In this document: piece by piece, positions 1 through 5,426 of the stretch | Position numbering within the stretch: position 1 is the first letter of the stretch | Layout: every line of letters begins with the position of its first letter | DNA from: Rhodobacter sp. | GTDB lineage: Bacteria > Pseudomonadota > Alphaproteobacteria > Rhodobacterales > Rhodobacteraceae | Assembly (NCBI GenBank): GCA_027482795.1 | Contig: JAIXVS010000189.1 | Span: 1 to 6,982, forward strand | DNA: 6,982 nt | Reading direction: 5' to 3' | Notes under the pieces: model-generated | The model's database searches: none | Told to the model about the DNA's origin: nothing | Seen by the model: only the letters and a program-made list of their open reading frames with translations | Made by a program: the position numbers and the translations under genes

Positions 1-160
1 CTTGCAGCAAATGTGGTAGGGCCAGTTCGGGTGGCAACGACATATGGCCCAATCGGCGCAAATCACGCTCTCGCCTATAGTCTGTCATGCCCATTCTTGC
101 CGCGTGAATCAGCATCTTTGGGCGCTGTAGCTGCTGAACTGTGGTTCTGAAATCAGTCAT
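1..160 (-). CDS. DUF6477 family protein, N-terminal part (cut by window edge)
   Basis: The reverse strand opens with ATG at 160 and stays open to the window edge, giving 53 residues that begin MTDFRTTVQQLQRPKMLIHA and continue through ARMGMTDYRRERDLRRL. This N-terminus, with an RP-x-L-(I/L)-x-AAR stretch followed by a DYRRERDLRR stretch, matches my memory of DUF6477, a short protein family of Rhodobacterales with no known function. No signal peptide or membrane segment is visible, so it is probably cytoplasmic; the basic, arginine-rich segment at residues 28-37 could bind nucleic acid or protein, which is inference only. A strong ribosome site (GGAGGC, complement of 165-170) lies four bases before the ATG and fixes the start. 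The gene faces away from the DUF6456 gene, an arrangement I recall as common for these two families. The 3' end is outside the window. Confidence 0.72.
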   Translation of the reverse strand, partial: MTDFRTTVQQLQRPKMLIHAARMGMTDYRRERDLRRLGHMSLPPELALPHLLQ

Positions 161-170
161 CGAAGCCTCC

Positions 171-185
171 TTAACTTGTGATTGA
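171..185 (-). promoter_or_regulatory. CtrA-like TTAA-N7-TTGA motif
   Basis: Directly upstream of the ribosome site of the DUF6477 gene is TTAA, seven bases, then TTGA. This is one mismatch from TTAA-N7-TTAA, the site of the alphaproteobacterial cell-cycle regulator CtrA. A GANTC site (GATTC, 196-200), the target of the CcrM methylase, lies 11 bases further on. One near-match to an AT-rich 8-base consensus is weak evidence, and its position next to the ribosome site suits repression better than activation. Confidence 0.2.
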
Positions 186-238
186 AGGCTAGCGTGATTC
201 AACCTATCGTTGCATTGCGCGTTGTTTCAGCGCGCGCG

Positions 239-267
239 TTGGTGGGGCACTGTTTAGCATTTATCAA
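239..267 (+). promoter_or_regulatory. Candidate promoter of the DUF6456 gene
   Basis: TTGGTG at 239-244 and TATCAA at 262-267 are separated by 17 bases and resemble the -35 and -10 boxes of a housekeeping sigma promoter (three of six and four of six matches). Transcription would begin near 274, about 35 bases before the ATG at 309. The -10 box falls inside the left arm and spacer of an inverted repeat. This is a consensus match by eye, without experimental support. Confidence 0.3.
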
Positions 268-285
268 CAATTATATGTAAATGCT
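256..285. repeat. Perfect 8-bp inverted repeat, operator-like
   Basis: AGCATTTA at 256-263 is matched by its exact complement TAAATGCT at 278-285, with a 14-base AT-rich spacer. The 30-base dyad covers the candidate -10 box and start point of the DUF6456 gene. Two half-sites separated by roughly two helical turns suit a dimeric regulator. Since the downstream gene itself encodes a helix-turn-helix protein, self-regulation is a natural guess, but nothing in the sequence proves which protein binds here. Confidence 0.4.
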
Positions 286-308
286 GCGGAACACATTTAG
301 GATAGGCA

Positions 309-1454
309 ATGCAACATTCGGCACATCGGCAGATGCAAAAGGCGCAGGGAGGGCAGGAGGACTGCACCCTTTCCCCAGCGGTGCAGTTGCCAAATTGGCT
401 GCCACATGCCTTTCGCTTGTATCTGGAACATACCGAGGCGGGCCAATCGATCCGTGCTTTGGCGCGGCAAGATGGGCTCAATGCCTCGACCGTACTGCGC
501 CATGTGCGCCGCTGCGAGATGCGGCGCGACGATCCGCTGATTGATGAAGCCCTATGCAAATTTCAGCGCGGCCCCCGCCGCGATTCCCCCCCTTTTCCCG
601 AGGATATCATGCATCACAGCCCAATTTCCCGCACTGGTTTGGACGAGGCCGAATTTACACAAACAGCGCCGCGCCTTTTGCGCCGCTTGGCCGAAACGGG
701 GGCGTTTTTGGCCATTGCCCCCACCATGGAAAAGGCCGCTGTGATGCGCGCACTGCCCGATGGGCGGCTAATGCGCATGGCGGTGGTCGATCGCGCGCTG
801 GCGCAGGTCTTTGCGCTGAAGGAATGGATCGCCCCGCGCGCAGGCGGCGCGGGCGGTGGTAAGGTTGATACATATGAACTTACAGCGGCAGGGCGGGCGG
901 AACTGAAAGCGCGCATGGCCGCGGCCCCGCGCGGCATGAATGAGGCTGGCGCGCGGTTTGCAGGCGCTGATGACGATGCGGGCGATGATCGGGCCGACGG
1001 CAACCGCCGTATCCGCTATAATCTGGCCGAAAGCCCTGTGGCCGTGCTGGGGCGGCGGCGCGAAAAGGATGGCAGCCCCTATTTGCATCCCGATTTTGTG
1101 CGCGCCGCCGAGCGCCTGCGCGAGGATTTTGAACTGGCGCAGATGGGCACGGCGGTTGCGCAAAATTGGGAAGGGTTTCTCACGGGCGGGGTTTCGGGCG
1201 GGCGGGGCGCGGGCCACGGCCAAACCGCCCCGCGCGATGCGCGCGCGCGCGTCTCTGCCGCGCTGGCAGACCTTGGCCCCGATCTGGGTCATATCGCCCT
1301 GCGCGTCTGCTGCTATTTGGAAGGCGTGGAAGAGGCCGAACGCCGCATGGGCTGGGCGGCGCGGTCTGGCAAGGTGGTGCTGCGCATTGCCCTGCGGCGA
1401 TTGGCCCGCCATTATGAGGAGGTTTACGGCCGCTCTGGCCCGCTGATTGGGTAG
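309..1454 (+). CDS. Helix-turn-helix DUF6456 domain protein, probable regulator
   Basis: This 381-residue soluble protein has three visible parts. Residues about 45-70 (AGQSIRALARQDGLNASTVL and the basic stretch after it) form a helix-turn-helix. Residues about 115-205 look like a second, winged-helix-like unit, ending in the YELTAAGRAELKAR pattern seen in such domains. Residues about 235-370 form the DUF6456 domain, recognised by the NLAESPVAVLGRRR, DGSPYLHPDFVRAAERLRED and C-terminal RSGKVVLRIALRRLARHY blocks. The role is probably DNA binding; no target or ligand can be named. A glycine- and alanine-rich linker with many acidic residues (about 205-232) separates the second and third parts. 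The ATG at 309 is preceded by a modest AGGATAG ribosome site. It diverges from the DUF6477 gene, and lipA follows after 57 bases with its own promoter, so it is probably transcribed alone. Confidence 0.85.
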   Translation: MQHSAHRQMQKAQGGQEDCTLSPAVQLPNWLPHAFRLYLEHTEAGQSIRALARQDGLNASTVLRHVRRCEMRRDDPLIDEALCKFQRGPRRDSPPFPEDIMHHSPISRTGLDEAEFTQTAPRLLRRLAETGAFLAIAPTMEKAAVMRALPDGRLMRMAVVDRALAQVFALKEWIAPRAGGAGGGKVDTYELTAAGRAELKARMAAAPRGMNEAGARFAGADDDAGDDRADGNRRIRYNLAESPVAVLGRRREKDGSPYLHPDFVRAAERLREDFELAQMGTAVAQNWEGFLTGGVSGGRGAGHGQTAPRDARARVSAALADLGPDLGHIALRVCCYLEGVEEAERRMGWAARSGKVVLRIALRRLARHYEEVYGRSGPLIG

Positions 1455-1460
1455 GGCGCA

Positions 1461-1489
1461 TTGCAAAATCGCACGCATAGGGCTATCTA
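1461..1489 (+). promoter_or_regulatory. Candidate promoter of lipA
   Basis: TTGCAA at 1461-1466 and TATCTA at 1484-1489 are spaced by exactly 17 bases, in the short gap between the DUF6456 stop codon and lipA. Transcription would start near 1496, leaving a leader of about 16 bases that just accommodates the ribosome site at 1502-1507. If so, the upstream ATG at 1497 lies at the 5' end of the message and cannot be the translation start. Confidence 0.4.
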
Positions 1490-1511
1490 AACCGCAATGT
1501 CAGGAGGCCCC

Positions 1512-2462
1512 ATGCGCGATTTGAAACTACCAGACCAGCGCCACCCCGAAAAAGCGCACCGCCCCGACAATGCCCAACCCAAAAAGCCCGATTGGATCAG
1601 GGTCAAAGCCCCCACATCCGAAGGCTATAAGAAAACCCGCGACATTCTGCGCGAGAAAAAGCTGGTCACCGTCTGCGAAGAGGCGGGCTGCCCCAATGTT
1701 GGCGAATGTTGGAGCGTGGGCCACGCCACCATGATGATTATGGGCGAAATTTGCACGCGCGGCTGTTCTTTTTGCAACATCGCCACGGGCAAACCCACCA
1801 ATCTGGATACGTTCGAGCCGGGCCGCGTGGCCCATGCTGTGGCCGAACTGGGCCTTGCGCATGTGGTGGTCACATCCGTTGACCGCGATGATTTGGCCGA
1901 TGGCGGGGCCGCGCATTTTGCCCAAACCATCCGCGCCATTCGCCACCGCAGCCCCGATACCACGATTGAAATTCTAACCCCCGATTTTCTGAAATGCGGG
2001 CCAGAGGCGTTGGAAATGGTGGTGGCCGCCAAGCCTGATGTGTTCAACCATAACTTAGAAACCGTGCCAGGCCTGTACCCCACCGTGCGCCCTGGCGCGC
2101 GGTATTTCCATTCGCTGCGGCTGCTTCAGCGGGTGAAAGAACTGGATCCGACCATTTTCACCAAATCGGGCATCATGGTGGGTCTTGGCGAAGACCGTAT
2201 CGGCGTGGGCCAAGTGATGGATGACATGCGCGCGGCGGATGTGGATTTTCTGACCATTGGCCAGTATTTGCAGCCGACCCCAAAGCATCACCGCGTGGAT
2301 CGGTTTGTCACCCCAGACGAGTTTAAGGGGTACGAGACTGCTGCCTATGGCAAAGGGTTCTTGATGGTGTCGGCCACGCCGCTGACGCGGTCGTCTTACC
2401 ATGCGGGGGATGATTTTGCCCAGTTGCGCGCGGCGCGGCTGGCGAAATTGGCGCAGGGGTAA
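1512..2462 (+). CDS. lipA: Lipoyl synthase
   Basis: LipA inserts two sulfur atoms into protein-bound octanoyl groups to make the lipoyl cofactor of pyruvate and 2-oxoglutarate dehydrogenases and the glycine cleavage system; it acts in the cytoplasm. The 316-residue product has both iron-sulfur signatures: the auxiliary-cluster CX4CX5C motif (C55, C60, C66, in CEEAGCPNVGEC) and the radical-SAM CX3CX2C motif (C81, C85, C88, in CTRGCSFC). The C-terminal RSSYHAGDD (from R293) supplies the serine ligand typical of LipA. Length and order are those of a complete enzyme. I chose ATG 1512 because AGGAGG sits four bases upstream; an in-frame ATG at 1497 would add five residues but has no ribosome site. 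In related genomes, as I recall, lipA often lies beside the COQ10-like gene, which here is 3.6 kb away. Confidence 0.97.
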   Translation: MRDLKLPDQRHPEKAHRPDNAQPKKPDWIRVKAPTSEGYKKTRDILREKKLVTVCEEAGCPNVGECWSVGHATMMIMGEICTRGCSFCNIATGKPTNLDTFEPGRVAHAVAELGLAHVVVTSVDRDDLADGGAAHFAQTIRAIRHRSPDTTIEILTPDFLKCGPEALEMVVAAKPDVFNHNLETVPGLYPTVRPGARYFHSLRLLQRVKELDPTIFTKSGIMVGLGEDRIGVGQVMDDMRAADVDFLTIGQYLQPTPKHHRVDRFVTPDEFKGYETAAYGKGFLMVSATPLTRSSYHAGDDFAQLRAARLAKLAQG

Positions 2463-2463
2463 A

Positions 2464-2481
2464 GGGGGGCGTTTGCCCCCC
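2464..2481. terminator. Convergent-gene hairpin between lipA and cytochrome gene
   Basis: GGGGGGC, a four-base GTTT loop and GCCCCCC form a perfect 7-bp, all-GC hairpin that starts one base after the lipA stop codon. It fills most of the 26-base gap to the stop codon of the opposing cytochrome gene. On the minus strand it is followed by TTT, on the plus strand by AAT, so it lacks a full T-run. A two-way transcription stop is the likely role. Confidence 0.6.
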
Positions 2482-2488
2482 AATCGCC

Positions 2489-2971
2489 TTAGCTTTCAGG
2501 TTGGCGGTAGGCTTTGTGGCAGGCGCTGCACGCCCCTCCCAGCTGCGCCATCGATGCCTTAATCGCATCGCCATCCGTGGCAGCGGCGGTTTTCATCGCA
2601 TCGGCGGCATTGTTCAAATCGACAATTTTCGCCAGAAAATCATCTTGCTTGGCCCAAAGATCGGGCAAGGCAAAGCTGTCTGCCGATGTGCCATTTTCCG
2701 ACCCTGCGGGAAACTGCGCCATTGAGAGAACCGAGGCTATCGCCGCCACATTCGCCGCAGCTTTGCTGGCAGCGGTGGCGTCATAGGCGATTTCGCCCTT
2801 GGCAATTGCGCCCAAAACACCCAAATCCGTGGCCATTTGCAGCATTAGGCCGTGGCGCGTTTCCACCGCATCGGCAAAGGGGTCTTCGACATCTTGCGCA
2901 AAGGCCGTAAAGGCGGAAAACACCGCCACGCTGGCCAGTGCGGCCAGTTTCAAAGCTGCTGGATTTTTCAT
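2489..2971 (-). CDS. Class II cytochrome c (cytochrome c' / c-556 type)
   Basis: This 160-residue exported protein has an N-terminal signal peptide (MKNPAALKLAALASVAVFSA, probable cleavage after A25 in AFA-QD). The single haem site lies at the far C-terminus (C148-S-A-C151-H152, in CSACHKAYR). The placement of CXXCH near the end of a helical, alanine-rich chain of about 135 mature residues is the hallmark of the cytochrome c' family, four-helix periplasmic haem proteins. R39-H-G-L-M43 near the start of the mature chain could supply a methionine haem ligand, as in c-556 proteins, rather than the open site of true c'. The partner and electron route are unknown. An AGGAGT ribosome site (complement of 2977-2982) is five bases before the ATG. 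It converges on lipA and is separated from the porin gene by 237 bases. Confidence 0.88.
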   Translation of the reverse strand: MKNPAALKLAALASVAVFSAFTAFAQDVEDPFADAVETRHGLMLQMATDLGVLGAIAKGEIAYDATAASKAAANVAAIASVLSMAQFPAGSENGTSADSFALPDLWAKQDDFLAKIVDLNNAADAMKTAAATDGDAIKASMAQLGGACSACHKAYRQPES

Positions 2972-2987
2972 AAATCACTCCTATCGG

Positions 2988-3003
2988 GGCGCAAAGCTGC
3001 GCC
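2988..3003 (-). repeat. Leader hairpin of the class II cytochrome gene
   Basis: Read on the minus strand, GGCGCA, a GCTT loop and TGCGCC form a perfect 6-bp hairpin that ends five bases before the AGGAGT ribosome site. A second, looser inverted repeat (CAGCCCC at 3007-3013 with GGGGCTG at 3027-3033) lies just beyond. The structure could modulate translation or message stability; a chance match in GC-rich DNA is also possible. Confidence 0.3.
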
Positions 3004-3096
3004 AAGCAGCCCCTTGCCCGCGCAATGGGGCTGGCATTAGACAGCGCCCGTTACGCCCCATTTGCAAGCGCTGCGTGTATGAAAATCCCCAATGGC

Positions 3097-3153
3097 CTAG
3101 GGAACGGCGGGAACGCGCCGAAGATAGGCCAGAACCGCCGCCAGCCCTGCGGC
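3097..3153 (-). pseudogene. Possible remnant of a cytochrome c C-terminus
   Basis: A minus-strand frame ending in TAG at 3097 reads AAGLAAVLAYLRRVPAVP and stop. This resembles the C-terminus of the dihaem cytochrome in this window (RTALIAYLRKVPAPNP): AYLR-x-VPA is shared, flanked by similar residues. The frame has no start codon of its own, and upstream it runs into the porin coding region in another frame, so no intact gene is present. Either it is the last trace of a lost cytochrome gene or a chance resemblance over about 14 residues. The nucleotide sequences of the two ends differ at many third positions. Confidence 0.2.
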
Positions 3154-3174
3154 GCATGACAGGGCGGCGATGGT

Positions 3175-3198
3175 GCCGCGCCAGTGCTCTGGCGCGGC
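3175..3198. terminator. Perfect 10-bp hairpin after the porin gene
   Basis: GCCGCGCCAG, a four-base loop and CTGGCGCGGC form a perfect 10-bp GC-rich stem beginning ten bases beyond the porin stop codon. No T-run follows it on the minus strand, so it may stabilise the 3' end of an abundant message or work with other factors rather than act as a classical intrinsic terminator. On the plus strand it is followed by AGTGATTTTCTT. Confidence 0.6.
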
Positions 3199-3208
3199 AG
3201 TGATTTTC

Positions 3209-4183
3209 TTAGAACTTCCAGCCCACAACCAATGATGTCGTGTCGCTAAAGTCTGCATCATTGGTGGTGCCAAGGCCCAGCTTTGCATAGGCACCGCTGG
3301 CAAAGCTGTAGGCTGCGGTAGCCCCGTAATAATTGACCGTCAGAAATTCGGATGACACCTGCTGCGCTTGCAGGCCAAGTTCGACCTGATCGGTCACATC
3401 ATAGGTGCCAAACAGACGTGTGCGGTTTACCTCAGTTCCTGACATGTCGGACGCGATCATCTCGGCCCCCAGAACCGCCTTGCCCATAGTATAGGTTGAG
3501 CCGACCATCACTGACGTCCAAACATTAATGGCGTTTTCAATGCGTTCGACACCCGCATAGCCAAGAAAATTATTGGACGAATAGCTGCCCGTCACTTCGG
3601 TTGTGCCAAACTCATATGTGTCGCCTTCTACCTGGTGCCGCGCCAGCCCATAGCGCCATGGCCCAGACTGGCCCACAAAGCTTGCCCCAACCACGTCAGG
3701 GCTGCGACCCAAGAATTCGCTAGCATTCAGATCCGTAAAGGCAAAACTCGCTGCGCCAACTGTGCCATAGTTTAACTCCGTCAGGGGCGAGGCGGCGAAA
3801 TCTGGCACGGGCGACAAAGACGACAGTAAGGGCCTTGGCCGACCAATCGTAAAATCGCCAACGGCAGTTGTCGCTACAAGGCCGCCCCAGAATTGGATCT
3901 CTTGGCTAATACCGGATGTGCCATTTATGTCTTTCACTGCGACCATATTCAGATCAAGACCAAAGCCCAGCGCACCTTGCGCATCGCTGCGCCAAGCAAA
4001 CATTAAATCGCTGTAAGCCATACGATACGGATCCGCCGTGACCAAGGCGCCCGTGCCATCTTCAAGCCGAATGTCACCCGAAAAAGACAGCCCATTGCCC
4101 AAATCTACCGCCATAGCGGGCATCGCCAGTGCCGTGATCGGCAGGGCCAGACCAAGTGCCGTGAAAATTTGGCTTATACGCAT
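3209..4183 (-). CDS. Porin-like outer-membrane beta-barrel protein
   Basis: The 324-residue product starts with a clear signal peptide (MRISQIFTALGLALPITALA, probable cleavage after A25 in AMA-VD). It continues as short amphipathic strands rich in glycine, tyrosine, phenylalanine and threonine, such as LSFSGDIRLED, RMAYSDLMFAWRSD, GYAGVERIENAINVWTSVMV and ATAAYSFASGAYAKLGLG. It ends VVGWKF, with the C-terminal phenylalanine read by the BAM insertion machinery. These traits fit the small Gram-negative porins of alphaproteobacteria, which let small solutes cross the outer membrane; the substrate cannot be told. The ATG at 4183 is preceded by AGGA with seven bases of spacing. It stands alone: a strong hairpin follows it, and 160 bases separate it from the cytochrome gene upstream. 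Confidence 0.82.
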   Translation of the reverse strand: MRISQIFTALGLALPITALAMPAMAVDLGNGLSFSGDIRLEDGTGALVTADPYRMAYSDLMFAWRSDAQGALGFGLDLNMVAVKDINGTSGISQEIQFWGGLVATTAVGDFTIGRPRPLLSSLSPVPDFAASPLTELNYGTVGAASFAFTDLNASEFLGRSPDVVGASFVGQSGPWRYGLARHQVEGDTYEFGTTEVTGSYSSNNFLGYAGVERIENAINVWTSVMVGSTYTMGKAVLGAEMIASDMSGTEVNRTRLFGTYDVTDQVELGLQAQQVSSEFLTVNYYGATAAYSFASGAYAKLGLGTTNDADFSDTTSLVVGWKF

Positions 4184-4272
4184 GATTACATCCTGTCGTT
4201 ACAATTTAAGGTAAACGTCAGGTAACATTTTGGCAGAATATAACAACCTAAGGTGGTTCTCGCGCACCAGAT

Positions 4273-4292
4273 TTGTTGCAATGCGGCAACAA
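4273..4292. repeat. 7-bp inverted repeat upstream of the porin gene
   Basis: TTGTTGC at 4273-4279 and GCAACAA at 4286-4292 are exact complements with a 6-base spacer. The element lies about 50 bases past the dihaem cytochrome stop codon and about 90 bases before the porin ATG. It could be a regulator site for the porin or a weak terminator for the cytochrome operon; there is no T-run. No clear -35/-10 pair could be assigned in this 160-base gap. Confidence 0.4.
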
Positions 4293-4312
4293 TTTTGCGG
4301 GCTGGGGTCTGT

Positions 4313-4366
4313 GTGCAGGCACCTAAGGATTGGGTGCAGGCACCTAAGGATTGGGTGCAGGCACCT
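4313..4366. repeat. 21-bp tandem repeat, 2.6 copies, carrying a stop codon
   Basis: Identical 21-bp units lie at 4313-4333 and 4334-4354, followed by the first 12 bases of a third at 4355-4366. Each unit starts GTGCAGGCACCTAAGG on the plus strand. Read on the minus strand, a unit encodes V-P-A-P-N-P-stop, the last codons of the dihaem cytochrome. The first copy met by the ribosome ends the gene, and the next full copy repeats the same end after the stop. Each unit contains a GGTGC-AG-GCACC dyad or most of it. The perfect identity suggests a recent slippage duplication. Confidence 0.9.
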
Positions 4367-5231
4367 TGCGCAAATAGGCAATCAGCGCAGTGCGGTCGCT
4401 TTCTGGCAGTTTGCCCAAGTTTTCGACCACATGCGCCATATGGCCGCCGACCGAATCGTATTCGGGCGTAAAACCTGTGGTGAAATAGGTCATTAAATCC
4501 GCGTCGCTCCACTCTATACCCGCAATATTGGGCACGCGGCTTTTGCCATCGGCACTGGGCGCGCCTGCCAGCCATTTGGAACGATCCAAACCGCCCAACG
4601 CATTGCGCGGCGTGTGGCATTCGCCGCAATGGGCAAGGCTTTCGGCAATGTAGCGGCCGCGCTGCTCGGCCTCGGTCAGATCACCTGTGATGACATAGCT
4701 GTCATCGGCGAACATCGCCTTCCACAGGCCCAAAGATCGGCGGATGTTAAAGGGGAAAGTGATGTCATGCGGCAGGCTGGGCGTGGCATTGGCGGGCAGC
4801 CAATCCATATAGGCCTTTAGATTGGCCACATCCTGCGGGGTCATTTTGGCATAGGCCACATAGGGCAGGGCGGGGTAGTAATGCGCGCCTGTGGGCGAGA
4901 CGCCCTGCTGAATGGCGCGCGCGAATTCCTCCAGCGTCCAGCCGCCAATACCTGCCACTGGATCGGGCGAGATATTGGGCGCATGGAACGTTCCAAACTG
5001 CGTGGCGAAGGCCTGCCCACCCGCAAGAACCAAAGGATCGCCGCCCTCCACCATATGGCAAGAAGCGCAGCCAGCGGCCCAAAACACTTGGCTTCCGGCC
5101 TTATGATCGCCCTCTAGCCCCGCAAAAGCATTGGCATCAAACGCGCGCGGCGCGCTGATAAACCACGCAGCCCCTGCCGCCAAAACGCCCGCAACCCCTA
5201 GGCCCAGAAGTAGCTTAGATGTGAATTTCAT
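4344..5231 (-). CDS. Membrane-anchored dihaem cytochrome c
   Basis: This 295-residue protein carries two class I haem domains. Haem site 1 is C55-A-S-C58-H59 and site 2 is C202-G-E-C205-H206. M130 (in PYVAYAKMT) and M265 (in GGHMAHVVENLG) are likely axial ligands. Residues about 7-26 form a hydrophobic segment without a convincing cleavage site, so it is probably anchored in the inner membrane with both haems in the periplasm. The sequence style (GIGGWTLEEFARAIQQGVSP, YYPALPY) resembles cytochrome subunits of membrane alcohol, sugar or aldehyde dehydrogenases, but those usually have three haems and no dehydrogenase gene lies nearby, so the electron donor is open. Start 5231 has an AAGGAA ribosome site overlapping the stop codon of the 56-residue gene upstream. 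The coding end lies within the 21-bp tandem repeat. Confidence 0.9.
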   Translation of the reverse strand: MKFTSKLLLGLGVAGVLAAGAAWFISAPRAFDANAFAGLEGDHKAGSQVFWAAGCASCHMVEGGDPLVLAGGQAFATQFGTFHAPNISPDPVAGIGGWTLEEFARAIQQGVSPTGAHYYPALPYVAYAKMTPQDVANLKAYMDWLPANATPSLPHDITFPFNIRRSLGLWKAMFADDSYVITGDLTEAEQRGRYIAESLAHCGECHTPRNALGGLDRSKWLAGAPSADGKSRVPNIAGIEWSDADLMTYFTTGFTPEYDSVGGHMAHVVENLGKLPESDRTALIAYLRKVPAPNP

Positions 5232-5246
5232 TTTGGCGAAGTTCCT

Positions 5247-5417
5247 TTACGGTTTGGCGGGCGGGTTCACAGCCAGCCAATCTGGCCACAGCCCCAACAA
5301 TTCTACCCCCCATAGCGCAAAACAGGCCAGCACAACCAGCAGCACCAGCTTCACTTTTTCGGGAGAAGGCGGATTGCGCGCCCACTGATACATGCGGATA
5401 TACCAATTTGGGCCCAT
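5247..5417 (-). CDS. 56-residue single-helix membrane protein
   Basis: A small gene runs from ATG at 5417 to TAA at 5247. It has a strong AGGAGG ribosome site (complement of 5423-5428) five bases upstream, which overlaps the TAG of hpt. The product starts MGPNWYIRMYQWARNPPSPE, then has one hydrophobic helix (about residues 22-44, LVLLVVLACFALWGVELLGL), then a short tail PDWLAVNPPAKP. Basic residues lie before the helix, so the N-terminus should be cytoplasmic and the tail periplasmic. I recall similar short proteins with a W-A-x-x-P-P-S segment and a W-P-(E/D)-W segment in Rhodobacterales, without a function. Spacing of 9 bases from hpt and 15 to the cytochrome gene argues for one message. 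A role as partner or assembly helper of the cytochrome is inference. Confidence 0.85.
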   Translation of the reverse strand: MGPNWYIRMYQWARNPPSPEKVKLVLLVVLACFALWGVELLGLWPDWLAVNPPAKP

Positions 5418-5426
5418 CGTCGCCTC

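Noticed and set aside
768..1478. Long minus-strand open frame (236 codons) opposite the DUF6456 gene
   Set aside because: It mirrors a GC-rich gene with clear domains on the other strand, its product is arginine/alanine/histidine-rich without any recognisable motif, and it has no fitting neighbours.
1497..1511. ATG at 1497 as lipA start
   Set aside because: It has no ribosome site and would lie at the predicted transcription start, whereas ATG 1512 follows AGGAGG at a good distance.
1527..2083. Minus-strand open frames of 139 and 152 codons inside lipA
   Set aside because: They lie entirely opposite an unmistakable lipA and have low-complexity, motif-free products.
3097..3303. A 68-codon minus-strand gene starting inside the porin region
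   Set aside because: Its first half is an out-of-frame reading of the porin 3' end and it has no ribosome site; only the last 18 residues drew attention and are reported separately as a possible remnant.
4313..4366. CRISPR-like repeats
   Set aside because: The units abut directly with no spacers, are only 21 bp long and coincide with the coding end of a gene.
4186..4629. Minus-strand frame of 147 codons with a threefold LGACTQS peptide repeat
   Set aside because: The peptide repeat is the 21-bp DNA repeat read in the wrong frame, and most of the frame overlaps the dihaem cytochrome gene out of phase.
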